A DNA stretch of 64,000 nt from contig VZSF01000873.1 of NCBI GenBank assembly GCA_013398295.1, positions 1,196,072-1,260,071 on the forward strand, given 5' to 3'. Positions 39,301-50,660 of this stretch are shown piece by piece. This DNA is from Chionis minor. Its lineage: Eukaryota > Chordata > Aves > Charadriiformes > Chionididae. Both the position numbers and the translations under genes were made by a program. The notes beneath the pieces were generated by a model. That model worked only from the letters and a program-made list of their open reading frames with translations, was not told the origin of the DNA and searched no databases. How positions within the stretch are numbered: the stretch's first letter is position 1; the number at the start of each line of letters is the position of its first letter.

Positions 39301-41700
39301 GTGTGAGGAATGGGGCTCAGGATCTCTTTCTTGGCTATGAAACGCAGCCTGGTAGCCTTCTGGGAATGGCAGCACAGTGGCTTGGGATTGGCAAACTTGT
39401 CTTGTTCATGGTGGAGAGGAACATGCAATCAGGTTGAAGTGTATGTGGGGAAGGGTTGGTTCTGAGGTTCACCTCTGAATCTAGCCAGGTCAGGGGAGGT
39501 AAATTGCTTTGAAATTGTCAGATGTGTATTGTAGATGTGACAAGCACTATAGTTGTGTGTTTGTTTGTTTTTTAATATTTAGTAGTCTGTTACTCTGGTG
39601 TGTGTTTTGCTGACTTCGAAAAGTGAACCTTATATTTTTTTTTTCCTGAAGATTCACTTACTTCCCCGTGCTTATTCCATTTCCCTAAAAAAGGAACAAT
39701 TTTCTCTGTCTTTTGGGTTTTAGCTCTACTGCTTTGAAGAATGGACCGAGAAGAAAATGGGTTTTAGGTCACTATGCTAGCCGATAAGTTATCCATAACA
39801 CTAAGCACCTTGTGATTTGTACAACAGCAGAGGAAAGTTTTGAGCATTGGTGTGTTTATGAGCTCTGTTTTGTTTCTGTCCTTGGGATGGCCTTTTCCTC
39901 CCTCTCACTCAGGCATGGGGGAGATCCCTCTGGGACTGTTCCTGCAGGTGGAGTCAGACAAGTGAGATACAATTTCTCTTTCCTATAGAGTTTATGCAGT
40001 TCATTCTCTTTTAGCCTTGCTCCGTAAAACAACCATAAAGGGCGAGCATAAATTACATTTATTCGCACTTCAGGGACTTGGTGCTGTGCTGCCAAAACGT
40101 AGTAAGTAGGACATACAATAAATGAGAAGCAGGCCCTAAATTTTAAGCATTAAGGTGCCAGTACATCGGGAGCATTTGTGAGGCAAGGTTTTTCCACCTG
40201 CATACAGCCACAAAATGGGGCTGTGTGTCAGAGCAGAAGCCAAACCTCTGGATGCAGCTCGTTATAGGGCTTGGCATGCCGTGTGTTTATCAGAGCAGGC
40301 TTAAGTCCTGCATACCTTGACCTGCCTTGTGCTTAAATCATTCTGGTGTCCTAAATTATTTTAAGATTTTTCCAAAGCACATCTGGGTTATGTTTAATTG
40401 TTAGGAAGAAAAAAAAAAAAGAGAAAAGAGAGGAGCTAGAGGGGGAGCCGGTGTAAATAATTCATGGAGAAGAATCCTCCAATTTTGCAGAAACCACAGC
40501 CCAAATTACAGAGAAGGCTCTTGGATTGAGATGATTTTTGTTGTGGTTGTAACATACCAGGGTTTGAATCCTGTCCAGATGAAAACATTTGGTTTGTACT
40601 TCAGTAAATATTGTAGAAACATTGCCAGCTAATTCTGAAGAGTAATGAAATCGTGCTTTTGGCAAAGCGCATGCACTTTCCATACTTCTGATTCCAGTCT
40701 TCAGATCCAAATTCAGAGTTTTTTTTAATATGTTTAGCTGGTCCAAGACAAAAGTTAATGTAATTTAATGAGAAACAAAACCTACTGTAATTTAGGAGGG
40801 AAAACTACACATTTGTCAAATAAAAAAAAATAATAACCTCATTAGTCAAATAAAATGGCTGAAAAAGAGTAGTTTATTCTATTAATCAGGCACTTGCTGC
40901 TGAGGTCAACACATCTGTGTGTACAGGTTACGCAGGCATCAATTCTGCTGAATGTTAGTAGCAAGCCTGAATTTTGCACATGCAAAGGGTAACATCTTTC
41001 CAAGAAAACTGCTAAAAACAGCATTATGACTTAAACCATATTTTACTTTGTACTTACTGTTGTATAAGCATCAAATTATTATAACAGAGGACATAAAATA
41101 CATTTGTCATCCTTTCATATGCATGAGGCAACACTTTGTGTATACTTGTGGTAATTGTTTTTCCTATATGGTTAGGTTTTCTTTTGTGTTGCTCACACAA
41201 TAGGAGGGAAGACAAAAATACTCAAGAGAGAATTTCAATAATGAAACTGCAGATAACTGACGGAAAGAGTTGCCAAACATACTTTAAACCTCATTTTTTA
41301 AAGAGCTGAGTATCCTCCCTTTTTGTAATAATTCATAGCTCATTGTAACCACGATGAATGAATTTAAAAAAGAAAAATCACCATTAATGATTTTCTCAAA
41401 ATTTGTCACGCACAGCGGTATCTGATCGCAGGACCAGTAATTCCTGTTCTGTTCCTGGAGAGGAGAGGGTACCTGGGGTTTTCTTAGCTGAGTTTTCTGT
41501 GTGGCTTGCATCCCTTAGCCTGCTACGAGGGCAATTTGTTAGGCTTTCAAAGTTGTGTGATGAGGGCCAGCTGTGGCAATTTGGCCTTACCTGTGATTCG
41601 GAGGAGGGGGAGAGGGCTGGAAAGTTCCTTCCAGGTTGCTGCCTGGCTTTGGCCATAGCTTTTCTGCTCTTGACTGTGAGTTAACAGCGACTTGTTAAGC

Positions 41701-41820
41701 AGGAGAGCGTGAATGGCACGTGTCCAGATCAGGGCAGCAGGTCGACGGCGCTATCAGACAGATACTCATGTTAAAGCCGCTCAATACATCGTGTCCTACC
41801 CGCTTTACTGTATTCGTCAC
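41701..41820. promoter_or_regulatory. Small CpG-rich cluster, candidate regulatory element
   Basis: Nine CpGs in 120 bases, including GGTCGACGGCGC and TACCCGC, in an AT-rich CpG-poor intron. No repeat is recognised. Weaker than the blocks at 15.7 kb and 54.1 kb; chance or a repeat remnant is possible. Confidence 0.25.
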
Positions 41821-44475
41821 TATTTAATGTCAGTAATTCTTTCAGCATCTTCCTCCTCTCATTGCTCCTGCAGCCTGTGTCCGCCTGCTAACTTACCTCT
41901 CACTGCTTGCCTCTTCCTCCAGCCCCAGCACGTCTGAACCCCTCTCTTCTTCTGCTCTGATGGTTTGCCCTTTGTTTTGGCTTACTACTTCTGACATGGC
42001 TTCTCCTTCCTGCCCATCGTGTTGCAATTTCCTTGTCCCATTCTTTGGTGATGGCACATGCTTTTATGCAAATATTGATGCAAAATAAATCAGCTGTCTT
42101 GGGGGGGAGGAAGCATTTAGGAATTGTATGCCTAGACATTGTCAGGACAGAATCTAAAACGTGCAACCTGCTACGTGAGATTGGAAACATCCTGCATTTC
42201 ATGTTTTGTTTAATAACATAAAGTGATATATTAAGCTATACATTCAATAAGAAAAAGTGTGCGTAGAAATTTTCCAAATCTTTACTTGAGAGCCTGTAAC
42301 ATTATGTTACAGCATTTAATGGACTTTAATTTCCTTAGGCCGGGATTTTAATCTGAATCAGTTCCCTGATCCGATTCACCACATGGCCCCACAAAAAAAT
42401 TATACTGCCACAGTCTAGATGGTGGTACAGGGCTAAGAACAAGATGGGGTTAGATGATCTGTAGACCTTTTTAATGCCAAGAAAAATGTCCGTGCAGCCA
42501 CAGTCAGTCTAGATGGTTCCTTGTATAAAATGTCTTCTAAATAAGTAGTGGGAAGTCAAGTTTTATTTTCTAAATTACCATCAGATTTCCTGAGTGAGCA
42601 GGTTTTCCAGGCACCTGCTTCTTAGGTGTGTGGCAGGATGGGTTTCTCAATGCGGAGGGCTTCTGGCGTGCTTTGCCCAGGCGCTGGAGGGCTGCTCCCC
42701 TCCTTTCCCCCTTCATCTGCTGCACCGCCAGTGGTAGCAGGTGCCTGCGCAACTTCGGGGCTCCTGGCACAGGAGGAGACTTGTAAAATGCAACAGAGCC
42801 ACAGGCTCTTGTAACCCCCTCGCAGATTTTTTTCTGCTGTTTTTGGGGGGATGGAAAGCGAGGAAGGGGGGAGTTACGTACCTAGAGTGCTGAGGCCTGG
42901 CATGTACCACCTCCTCCTGGGAACAGATGTTGACCGCTATCTGGAGGACTGCAGCTCTTCTCTTTTGCTGTGGATACTAATCCAATTCTAACATTGCAGT
43001 TTTCCATATTCTTGTGCCATTTTGGAGGGTTTTTATCATCTTGCTGTCATACATAATTTTCATGATAAATATCTGTTATACACGGAGAAACTGGAGAGCA
43101 ACAACTCTCAACGAAGTTTCTCTGTAAGGAAAGCCACCATATTCTTAACTTGAGATGAAGACAGGACAGATTTATGAGGAAGGGCAATATGTTTTGTTAG
43201 ACCAACTGATATAGCTGGAAAAAACAAACCAGCTTTTGAGCACGCGTTCTTCTCCACACCTCCAATGGTTTTAGACATTCATGGCTACAATAAGACTACT
43301 TATAAATTTTTTTTAATATAAATTTTGTTTATGTAAATTAGTAGCTTTGAGTAACAAATGAGCTCCCCTTCAAAGGTAGGCTATGGCATCATATACGCAT
43401 CCCTGTCTGGTCTCAGAGATGATAAGAAATATTTCGGACAGGAATCTATTATAATAAAGAAGGTGAGTGATTCCCTAGTTTCCACTCTTTAACGGTGCAG
43501 CTTTGCTCATATGAGCTTCATTAGTTTTTCAGTCATAAGAAGTATGAGTTTTACTTCCGTAAGAGGGGGGCTCTTTTTAGCTCTTTGGTTGGTGTAAACC
43601 ACCACTGCACATCAACTGCTTACACGTTAGGTATTGCCTAATCAACATAATTGTCATTCATTGAGCTTGAATGAAATCACAGTGTAGTTACAGACAGGCT
43701 TGTCTTCCCTTCAGGTTGCCCATGAAGTGAACTTGCAGTATCTTGAACTTAAGGAGCCTGTTTCAGTAATTTAAACTAGTGTTTTCTCAGCCTTATGGAC
43801 ATGTTTAGGTACATGGACTTAAAGTGAAAGTGGTTTTAACCAGCTAAACCCATAGGTGTGAACAAATTTTCAGTATTTGAGGCTATTCCAGAACTGGAAC
43901 CTTAATATAAAAGACTATGATAAAAATAGTTCTAATATAAAAAGTAAACAAGAAAATTCAGAGCTTTTAGATTCCTTTCAGTGTCTTCCGTGCATAACAT
44001 GCTTAAATAGAACGAAAACGCGCAAGGCCAGCCTTTTTTCTTTTTTTTTCTGTTTTGCAAGTCAACTTTAATAAATATGTGGGAAAAGCTGGGGTGGAGG
44101 AGGAGGGGAGGAGGCAAACTGGCTGAACACCAACTTTTCTCTGAGGTCTCATATTGCAGAGTGCACATACAGATCAGTAAAGTGAGGGCTACGACTCTAC
44201 TGTTTTATTGGACGTTGCTAGTCTAATTTCTTTGGAAATGTACTTCCCAAACAGTCTCAGCTGTTGCAGGAATGCAGTTTAACCATTGTTGTTCGTAGTT
44301 CTTGTTTGGAAAGAATTAAAAAAAAAATGTCATTCTGACCGAGGATTTATGTGCTTAGATTGCAATGATTGAGTACCACGAGTTAGGTGAAGTTTGTATC
44401 TGCTGTCTCACTTGGCTTAGACCCTCCCTCCTTTCTAAGCAGAGTGACACAGTACTATATTTTCTTCTGTGCTTG

Positions 44476-44504
44476 AAAAAAAAAAAAAGAAAGAAAGAAA
44501 AAAG
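44476..44504. repeat. A-run with GAAA units
   Basis: A run of 13 A followed by GAAA repeats. Simple repeat. Confidence 0.8.
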
Positions 44505-45444
44505 ATTGCTGTTGTAAGAGCAACATTTGCGTTGCAGATATTTTTTTTTGCTGGTTGCTGTTGAAAACGGATGACAGAAAAGCTCAGGGATGTAGAACTC
44601 TAGGGAAGATGAGGCTTTAGAGAATAGATGCTGTATCTGCTCTCCTATTTTAGTGTCTCAGAAGGATAAAGTTTCTGACTATTTCTCTAATTATAATAGA
44701 GGTATTTTAGTTTGTGTTTGAATCTAATTTTGAGGGTTCTTAGCAGTAAGTTTCCTTTACTGCCATGATTTGCCAACGCATTAATGCACTGATGGTGCCT
44801 GACTTCAGATCCTGATTAGAACTGATGCACAGTATAGACTTGCAGACCTAATAACTTTTGAATCAATACCGCAGACTTGGGTACCTAGATGGAAGAAAAA
44901 AAAGACAATTTATTTTCCAGGCAGAACTGTCCTAGAGTAACTGTTTTGGAGTCTTCTAGTTAGTTGCTGTTGAGACTTAAAGCTCCACTCCGAGCAGAAG
45001 AATTAATGTGCCTCTCAGCACTTCTTACCTACTATGTTTGATTGCTTAGAGTGTGCCAAGAAGTCCTGGGCTCACATGAAAAATGCAAAGGTTTTCGTTT
45101 CTTTAAGTTGCTAGAGCTCCCATGCCTTGAAATATGTCAGTGGTCCTAGTTTGATCATTAGTCTATATAAATACGAAAGTTGTGGCACGCAAAAGGCTTT
45201 CCCCCTAGGATAACCATATGTGTCCATGCATTTACGTTTGGATTGGATGGATTAATATGTACGTTATTTCAAGGGGGGAAGAAACATTATGCTGTAGCTG
45301 CTGCTGCAGTGTTTCCCCTGGCTGTCCCAGGGCTACCCGACGCACAGCACAGGGTGACAGTGGGGACTTTCTCTATGTTCTCCCCAAGGCAGCTGCAGTC
45401 CCAAAGGGGCCGTTACAGACACCAAGAGTGAAGGTCTTTACAGG

Positions 45445-46024
45445 TGGGGGCTAAGCCCCACACAGCTACTCGCTCGCATCCCCCACCAGTGGGATGGAGG
45501 AGAGAAGTGGAAGGGTAAAAGTGCAAAAACTCACGGGTTGAGATAAAGGCGATTTAATAGGTAATGCAAAAGCTGTGAGCAGAAGCAAAGCAAAACAAGG
45601 AATTCATTACTTACCATTGGCAGGCAGATGTTCAGCCACCTCCAGGAAAGGAGGGCTTCATCACACATAACGGTGACTCGGGAAGAGAAACGCTGTTACT
45701 CTGAAAGCCCCCCTTTCTTCCTTCTTCCCCCAGCTTTTATCGCTGAGCACAATGTCATATGGTCTGGGACATCCCTTTAGTCATTTGGGATCAGCTGTCG
45801 CAGCTGTGTGCCTGCTCCCAACTTCTTGTCTCCCCCCTCAGCCTGCTCACTGGCAGGGCAGCGTGAGAAACGGGAAAAAAAAATGCCTTGACGCTGTGCA
45901 AGCACTGCTCAGCAGTAGCTAAAACATCTCTGTGTTATCAACACTGGTTTGGTCACAAATCCAAAACAGCACCATGCAAGCTACTATAGAGGAAATTAAC
46001 TCCGTCTCAACCAAAACCAGTACA
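45445..46024 (-). mobile_element. Solo LTR of an avian ERVL-type endogenous retrovirus, antisense to JARID2
   Basis: Read on the minus strand, the element starts TGTACTGGTTTTGGTTGAG at 46024. It continues through blocks I recognise from a common bird LTR: TTGATAACACAGAGATG, a short palindromic CTGCTGAGCAGTG stretch, GACAGCTGATCCC, CATATGACATTGTGCTCAGC, a TATA-like GATAAAAG (45735-45740 region), GGCTGAACATCTGCC, GGAATTCCTTG and a poly-A signal ATTAAA (45553-45558). Near 45.45 kb it ends in GAGCGAGTAGC and a GGGGCTTAGCCCC-like remnant; the last ~20-30 bases seem lost or diverged. No gag, pol or env-like frames flank it, so it is a solo LTR. The family name is from memory (passerine TguLTR-type ERVL); the subfamily is not claimed. 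It could supply an antisense promoter or poly-A site within the gene. Confidence 0.8.
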
Positions 46025-46837
46025 CTTGGGAAAGGATGGTTTATCGCAGAAAACACCCTGTCCTAGTTTTTGTGCCATATTTAGGTTTCTGTTCATTGAA
46101 ATGTCATTTTTGTAGTTTAATTTCATACGAACCTGGTGGGAGCAGAAAATACGCAACCCAAAAATAGCCTTTAGTTAGTTGTTGGCAACATCAACACCAA
46201 CAGCTCAAAACCAAACAAACCACAGAATTGCTGTTCTGGAGAGCTTGAAGCCAAAAGTGTTTCCTAAGGAAGCATCAGCCAAATAACCGCTACCTTGTGC
46301 TGTTGGTCTGTAGCCCAGCTTTCTTTGTCCTTTGTCTTATTTAGCTACAGGAAACTAATTGAAGTGATGAGTCCCCATTCTCCCCTTCTATTGACTTTCT
46401 ATTTTTTCCCTTTCTTCACCAAAATAATCTTTTTTGTGAACAAGTACAAGGCTTCTAGGGCACCTGTCCCTCCAGGGGATAGACAGAAGACTCATTTTAA
46501 TGTGGAAACTAATACCGGGCATAAAGGAAAGTGTCCATTAGATGTCAGCAGTATTTGTACATTCGAAAATAGTTATTAGATTGCTACAGTCATGTCGTGT
46601 GTCCTGATGTGGTGCAGGGAAACCTATGCACTGTTGCATGACACACATTAAAGAAATTTTGTGTTAGAGTTACATTTAAGTTACAACTCTGTATTGTTGT
46701 TAAGCTTGTGAATCTTCACTCCTCTCTCACTGAATTGCGTGTTGTATCTTACCCTTGCACAAACAAAACAGGTTAGGGGGAGCATCATGGGAAGTAAGTA
46801 AGAGGAGAGAAGCAACATCCTCAAAAGAGGAGCACAC

Positions 46838-47000
46838 TGGGAATCAGGAGACCTTTGCTCTTTTCTCTCCTTTGCCAGGGACCTGCTAGGCAAACTTAAG
46901 CATCTTAATGTCGTGTTTTTTCTCTGTGTTTAAAACTGAACCAGAATACTGCTAAGCATCATGTACAATGCTGTAGAGGCCTGCAAAGCATTGTGAAGTT
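46838..47000 (+). repeat. MIR-like SINE relic
   Basis: GGGAATCAGGAGACCT, CTTTGCCAGGGACCTGCTAGG, AACTTAAGCATCTTAATG, AATACTGCTAAGC and TGCAAAGCATTGTGAAG follow the order of an amniote MIR/CORE-SINE (tRNA-related head, 'caagtcacttaacctc', 'aataatagc', 'tgtaaagcgctttgag'). Diverged but collinear over about 160 bases, the best of the MIR-like matches in the window. Confidence 0.55.
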
Positions 47001-47481
47001 TAAACACTAATATTTTAATGTAATAATAACCTAAAAATATTACTGGGGTGCAGGTTTGTAAATGCTCTTTTTTCTTCTGTTTGGAAAACTGTAAGCTTCT
47101 AGTTTGTACGTTAAGGCTTCAGTAAGGCACTTAAGCACGCATCTGAAATTAGGCATGTGCATTAGTCCTTTTCTGAATAGTCAAAGCTATTAATTAGGGC
47201 TTGTAGCAAGACCGTTTGTCATAAAGTATGAATAGAATGTGCTTGGGGAGGAACCCTGCTTTTCAAGCACATACGTATCCTGTTGGTAAAAATCAATAGA
47301 TAGTAATTTATAACAAACAAACATGACAAACCTCCAGTTAGTCATGCACTGGTGTCTCCTTCCATCTCTGAGTACCCCTCTTCCCTTGCTATGCACAACA
47401 ATAAACTAGGTTCTGATGAATATGGTTGGTGCAGTAAGTGAATGTAATGATGCTAATGAGCCATTTCTTTATAATGAACAG

Positions 47482-47658
47482 GTTCTCCTGCCCTGCCCAG
47501 CAACATGGTATATTTTGGAAGCTCTCAGGATGATGAGGATGAAGAAGAGGAGGAGGAGGAGACAGAGGACACAAAAACAGCCACAAACAATGCTTCATCA
47601 TCATGCCAGTCAACCCCCAGGAAAGGAAAAACGCATAAACATGTACCAAATGGGCAAG
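47482..47658 (+). CDS. JARID2: JARID2 coding exon (human residues ~165-224), probably exon 5; acidic tract
   Basis: 177 bp, acceptor TGAACAG, donor CAAG|GTAGGT. Two bases complete Gly165, 58 codons follow, and the last G opens Val224, the same length as human. It begins [15 protein letters not shown], the second half of the segment that contacts SUZ12 in mammalian PRC2. A 14-residue acidic tract follows (47529-47570; Asp-Asp-Glu-Asp, seven Glu, Thr-Glu-Asp), encoded largely by GAA/GAG triplets. The end is a Ser/Thr/Lys-rich stretch ([19 protein letters not shown]). The acidic tract could be variable in length because it is a GAG trinucleotide run. The polypyrimidine tract is weak, so skipping of this exon is conceivable. 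Because 177 is divisible by 3 and both ends are phase 1, skipping would keep the reading frame and remove part of the SUZ12-contacting segment. Confidence 0.97.
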
Positions 47659-47866
47659 GTAGGTCCTAAATAGCACTGTTCTCCTGCCCTGCCTAGTAAA
47701 GAAATTTGAGTTGAATGTGCTTAATCTTGTCCATACTTCTGGATTTGAGGGGAAAAGGATACAGGTGATAATGGGAAAATGGAGTGAGATGTAGAGTTAG
47801 TATCTCCTGTTTCTCCTGACAGTCTGAACTCTGTGGCAGAATTATAACTGCAGGGCTGCAATTATA

Positions 47867-47930
47867 TATATGTAGACACACATACTGGAGTTACACACAC
47901 ACACGTATGTATGCATAGACACTCTCTCTC
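47867..47930. repeat. TA, AC and CT microsatellite patches
   Basis: ATATATAT, a run of about six AC units (47892-47904) and a CTCTCTCTC run near 47922-47930, separated by a few bases. Simple repeats. Confidence 0.75.
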
Positions 47931-48542
47931 TGGCTTTTTTGAAACTGGTTTTTAATCTAGAATGATTTTATTTTATTGAAGTTAAGTGTTATCAAAATGT
48001 GTGACAGGGGCAACACTTAATTTCTCACATGCAATATTGATACTGCAATTGCAGTAGGTTAAGATACTGCATTTCTGATGTTGATTTAAAGATTTTATAG
48101 AAGGAAGTTTTTTCAAGGTGGTTATTTCTTTGCAAATCAACAAAAGCTGCATTCATTCCACAGTATTTCTGTCACAATGTCCTTGTGCCATGTCTTGATA
48201 AATGGATTCGTGCATGTTACAACATCACCTAGTGTGAAACGGAAGACCTAAAAGTGACACTGAAAATTTTCTGAGCCTGCTATAGTGCTCCACTGCCAAA
48301 GTCTTGTGTGATGTGGTTTTCTTTCCAGCAAGAGCTCTTGTATTTTAGCAATTCTGTGCCCTCTTGGCCTGACATAATTTCAAAATGAAGCCTGTGCTTC
48401 TCCATTCACTTCCTCAGTATTTCACTGTGAAAATCTTTCCTTCTGCTGACTGCTCATTCAGCTCTCCTTCCCTTTGTAGGAGGACTGAGGAAAGTCTCTC
48501 TACAGCACGCTTTTTGGGAGGTGGTTGTGACCTGTGCCTGCC

Positions 48543-48568
48543 TTTTTTTTTTTTTTCCTTTTTTTTTT
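48543..48568. repeat. Poly-T tracts
   Basis: Two T runs separated by CC. Low complexity. Confidence 0.8.
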
Positions 48569-50544
48569 CATGCTACTCTGCTCTGAAGAACAGATTAGTA
48601 GATCCCGATTACTTCACTGTGCTGGTCCTCATCTGTGCTTTTCAAAAGGAAGTTTTCTGTAAAGAGTGTCCTTGTTCCATATACCAAAATTATTTTTCAT
48701 GACTACATCTGAATCTGGTTTTTATTGCACACCCAAGCTCAAAAACTCTCTTTTTGTGAACTATTTGTGGAGAAGTGCAAGGGGATGCTGTGCCTAATAG
48801 CATTTCAGCTGTCAGCTGTGAGCAGAAGCTTTAAAGCTGTAAAAGCCATGGATCAAAACCTGGCACTTTGGATTGATTTCTAAATACAGCCCCCACATCC
48901 CCCAAATAACAGGCACGAAACTCTACATATGGAAAATGGGATTGCGTGTAGCAGAACTGCTGCCTTAGAGTTTTAAATGTGATACATCATTACAAAAGGA
49001 GCTGATCGTGTTCCTTGAGAATGTCCCAGATGGCAGCCACTTTGAAATTAGCTTAAAACCAGAGACACCTGAAATCTTAATTGGGGGTAAGTAAAGGCAA
49101 ATTTAATGAGCCATCTAATGGCTTCATAATCTTTATCAATATAGATCAGAGTGAGCATAAATGAAGCTGCTGCTTTAATAGATCTGCGAAAGACCTTTAT
49201 AAAATACATAGGAGACAATGTGAGATGTTTTGACAGAGGTGATGAAACAGGAATTCCCAGAGAAGACAGCTTCTTCCTCATCATTGTCTTTTTTTTTTTT
49301 TCTTAAACAATTAAAATTTCCTTACCCAGGGGTATTGCCATTTTTTAGTGTCTGTTATTTTGGTTGACAGCCAATAGTATTTTTGTTTCCTGTGAATAAA
49401 GTAGGTTCTGGTTCATGTGTGTCTGTTTTAAATGAGACCACACACAAAGGCAGACCAGGGACGGGTGCAACAAATGAACTTAATCTAGCGTGAGAGTCTA
49501 CTTTTAATGAATTAAAGTCTTTTGTTTTTAATATACAATGTGTAGTCAAGCACTTTGGACCTGAAAATGCTAAGCATTTGCTATGACATACAACAACAAA
49601 GGTTCAGAGCTTGATTAATGTCATTAGACAGTGTCAAATGATTGCTTTCTACTAAATGGGGACCAGAGTAACTTTCCTGGGCGAAGTCATTTGTCAGTAT
49701 CCTCTTCTGATGCCAATATGGGGCATTATTAGGGTTGCATACCAAACTATTTGTTACAACCCAGCCTGTTGAGCCACGTTTTGGACAGCTAACTCAATCA
49801 AAAACGCTGAAGTATGAGTAAGCAGCACATACAACACGTGGCATAGCTTGCTGCACAAATTGAAGTAATTAGCTCAACTGACTTGTTGCTTTCCAACCTT
49901 ACTGCTTACATGGATATATTTAAAGCATCAGATTGTTACCTGTGCCTTTTCAGCCTTCTTTCTTAGTACTTCTGATGTGCTGCACACATATCCAGCTGTT
50001 GAAGAGCAAAGTAAAATGTTTGGCAGGAGAAGTGTTTATCCCCCACATTCATGGGAGTGTGGAAAAGGGATCTGTAGCAACGTGCAAGTCTTTCCTTCAT
50101 GCAATATCTCAGTGCAGGCAGTGATAGTCTTGCGGTTAAACCGTTTTCTGAGACATTGCTGTGGTTGGCACAAGGGGAAATGGTAGAGCCATGCTCTTAA
50201 AAATTGGCTTCGTGTCATTACCAAACTTCAGCTGATTAGGCTGGATCTGACATATGTTAAGAGAAGTTAGCAGCAGATAAAGGCCTGCATGTCATTGGTG
50301 GTGCTTTGTGCCTTAGAAACTTTTCTTAGTTCTGGGTGGCTATCTCTCATGTTGTGTGGGATGTTCTGCATGTAACTCTTCCCGTTACTGTCTTTTTCAG
50401 CTTGTTTAAACTTACAATGAACAATTCTCACTAAGAGGAGATACTGTCTAAAGTTTTTGTTTGCAAGAGAACTGTTTTCTTGCCATGTAGAGTAAAATGT
50501 GTGAGTGGTTCTTACCCGTTTATGGATTAAGGTATGATCTCACA

Positions 50545-50660
50545 GTACATGTCATAGATTACTTCAGGTCAGAGAAGACCCCAGGAGGTCATCTAGTCTT
50601 ACCTCTTCTGCAAAATGTTGTTCATAACTTTTCTGACAAATTCAGCAATAAAATGGACAG
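50545..50660 (-). mobile_element. Old CR1 LINE 3'-end fragment, antisense
   Basis: TCATAGATTACTTCAGGTCA, GAAGACCCCAGGAGGTCATC and TAGTCTTACCTCTTCTGC follow the reverse complement of the CR1 3' untranslated end ('catagaatca...ggtcagaaggga...gatcatctagtctgacctcctg'), the layout seen in ancient amniote CR1 copies. It is 5'-truncated and diverged; the far boundary is uncertain. Confidence 0.65.

Noticed and set aside
47416..47673. 85-residue Arg-rich frame overlapping a JARID2 exon
   Set aside because: Out of frame with the JARID2 reading; the Arg run is the GAG acidic tract read one base over.
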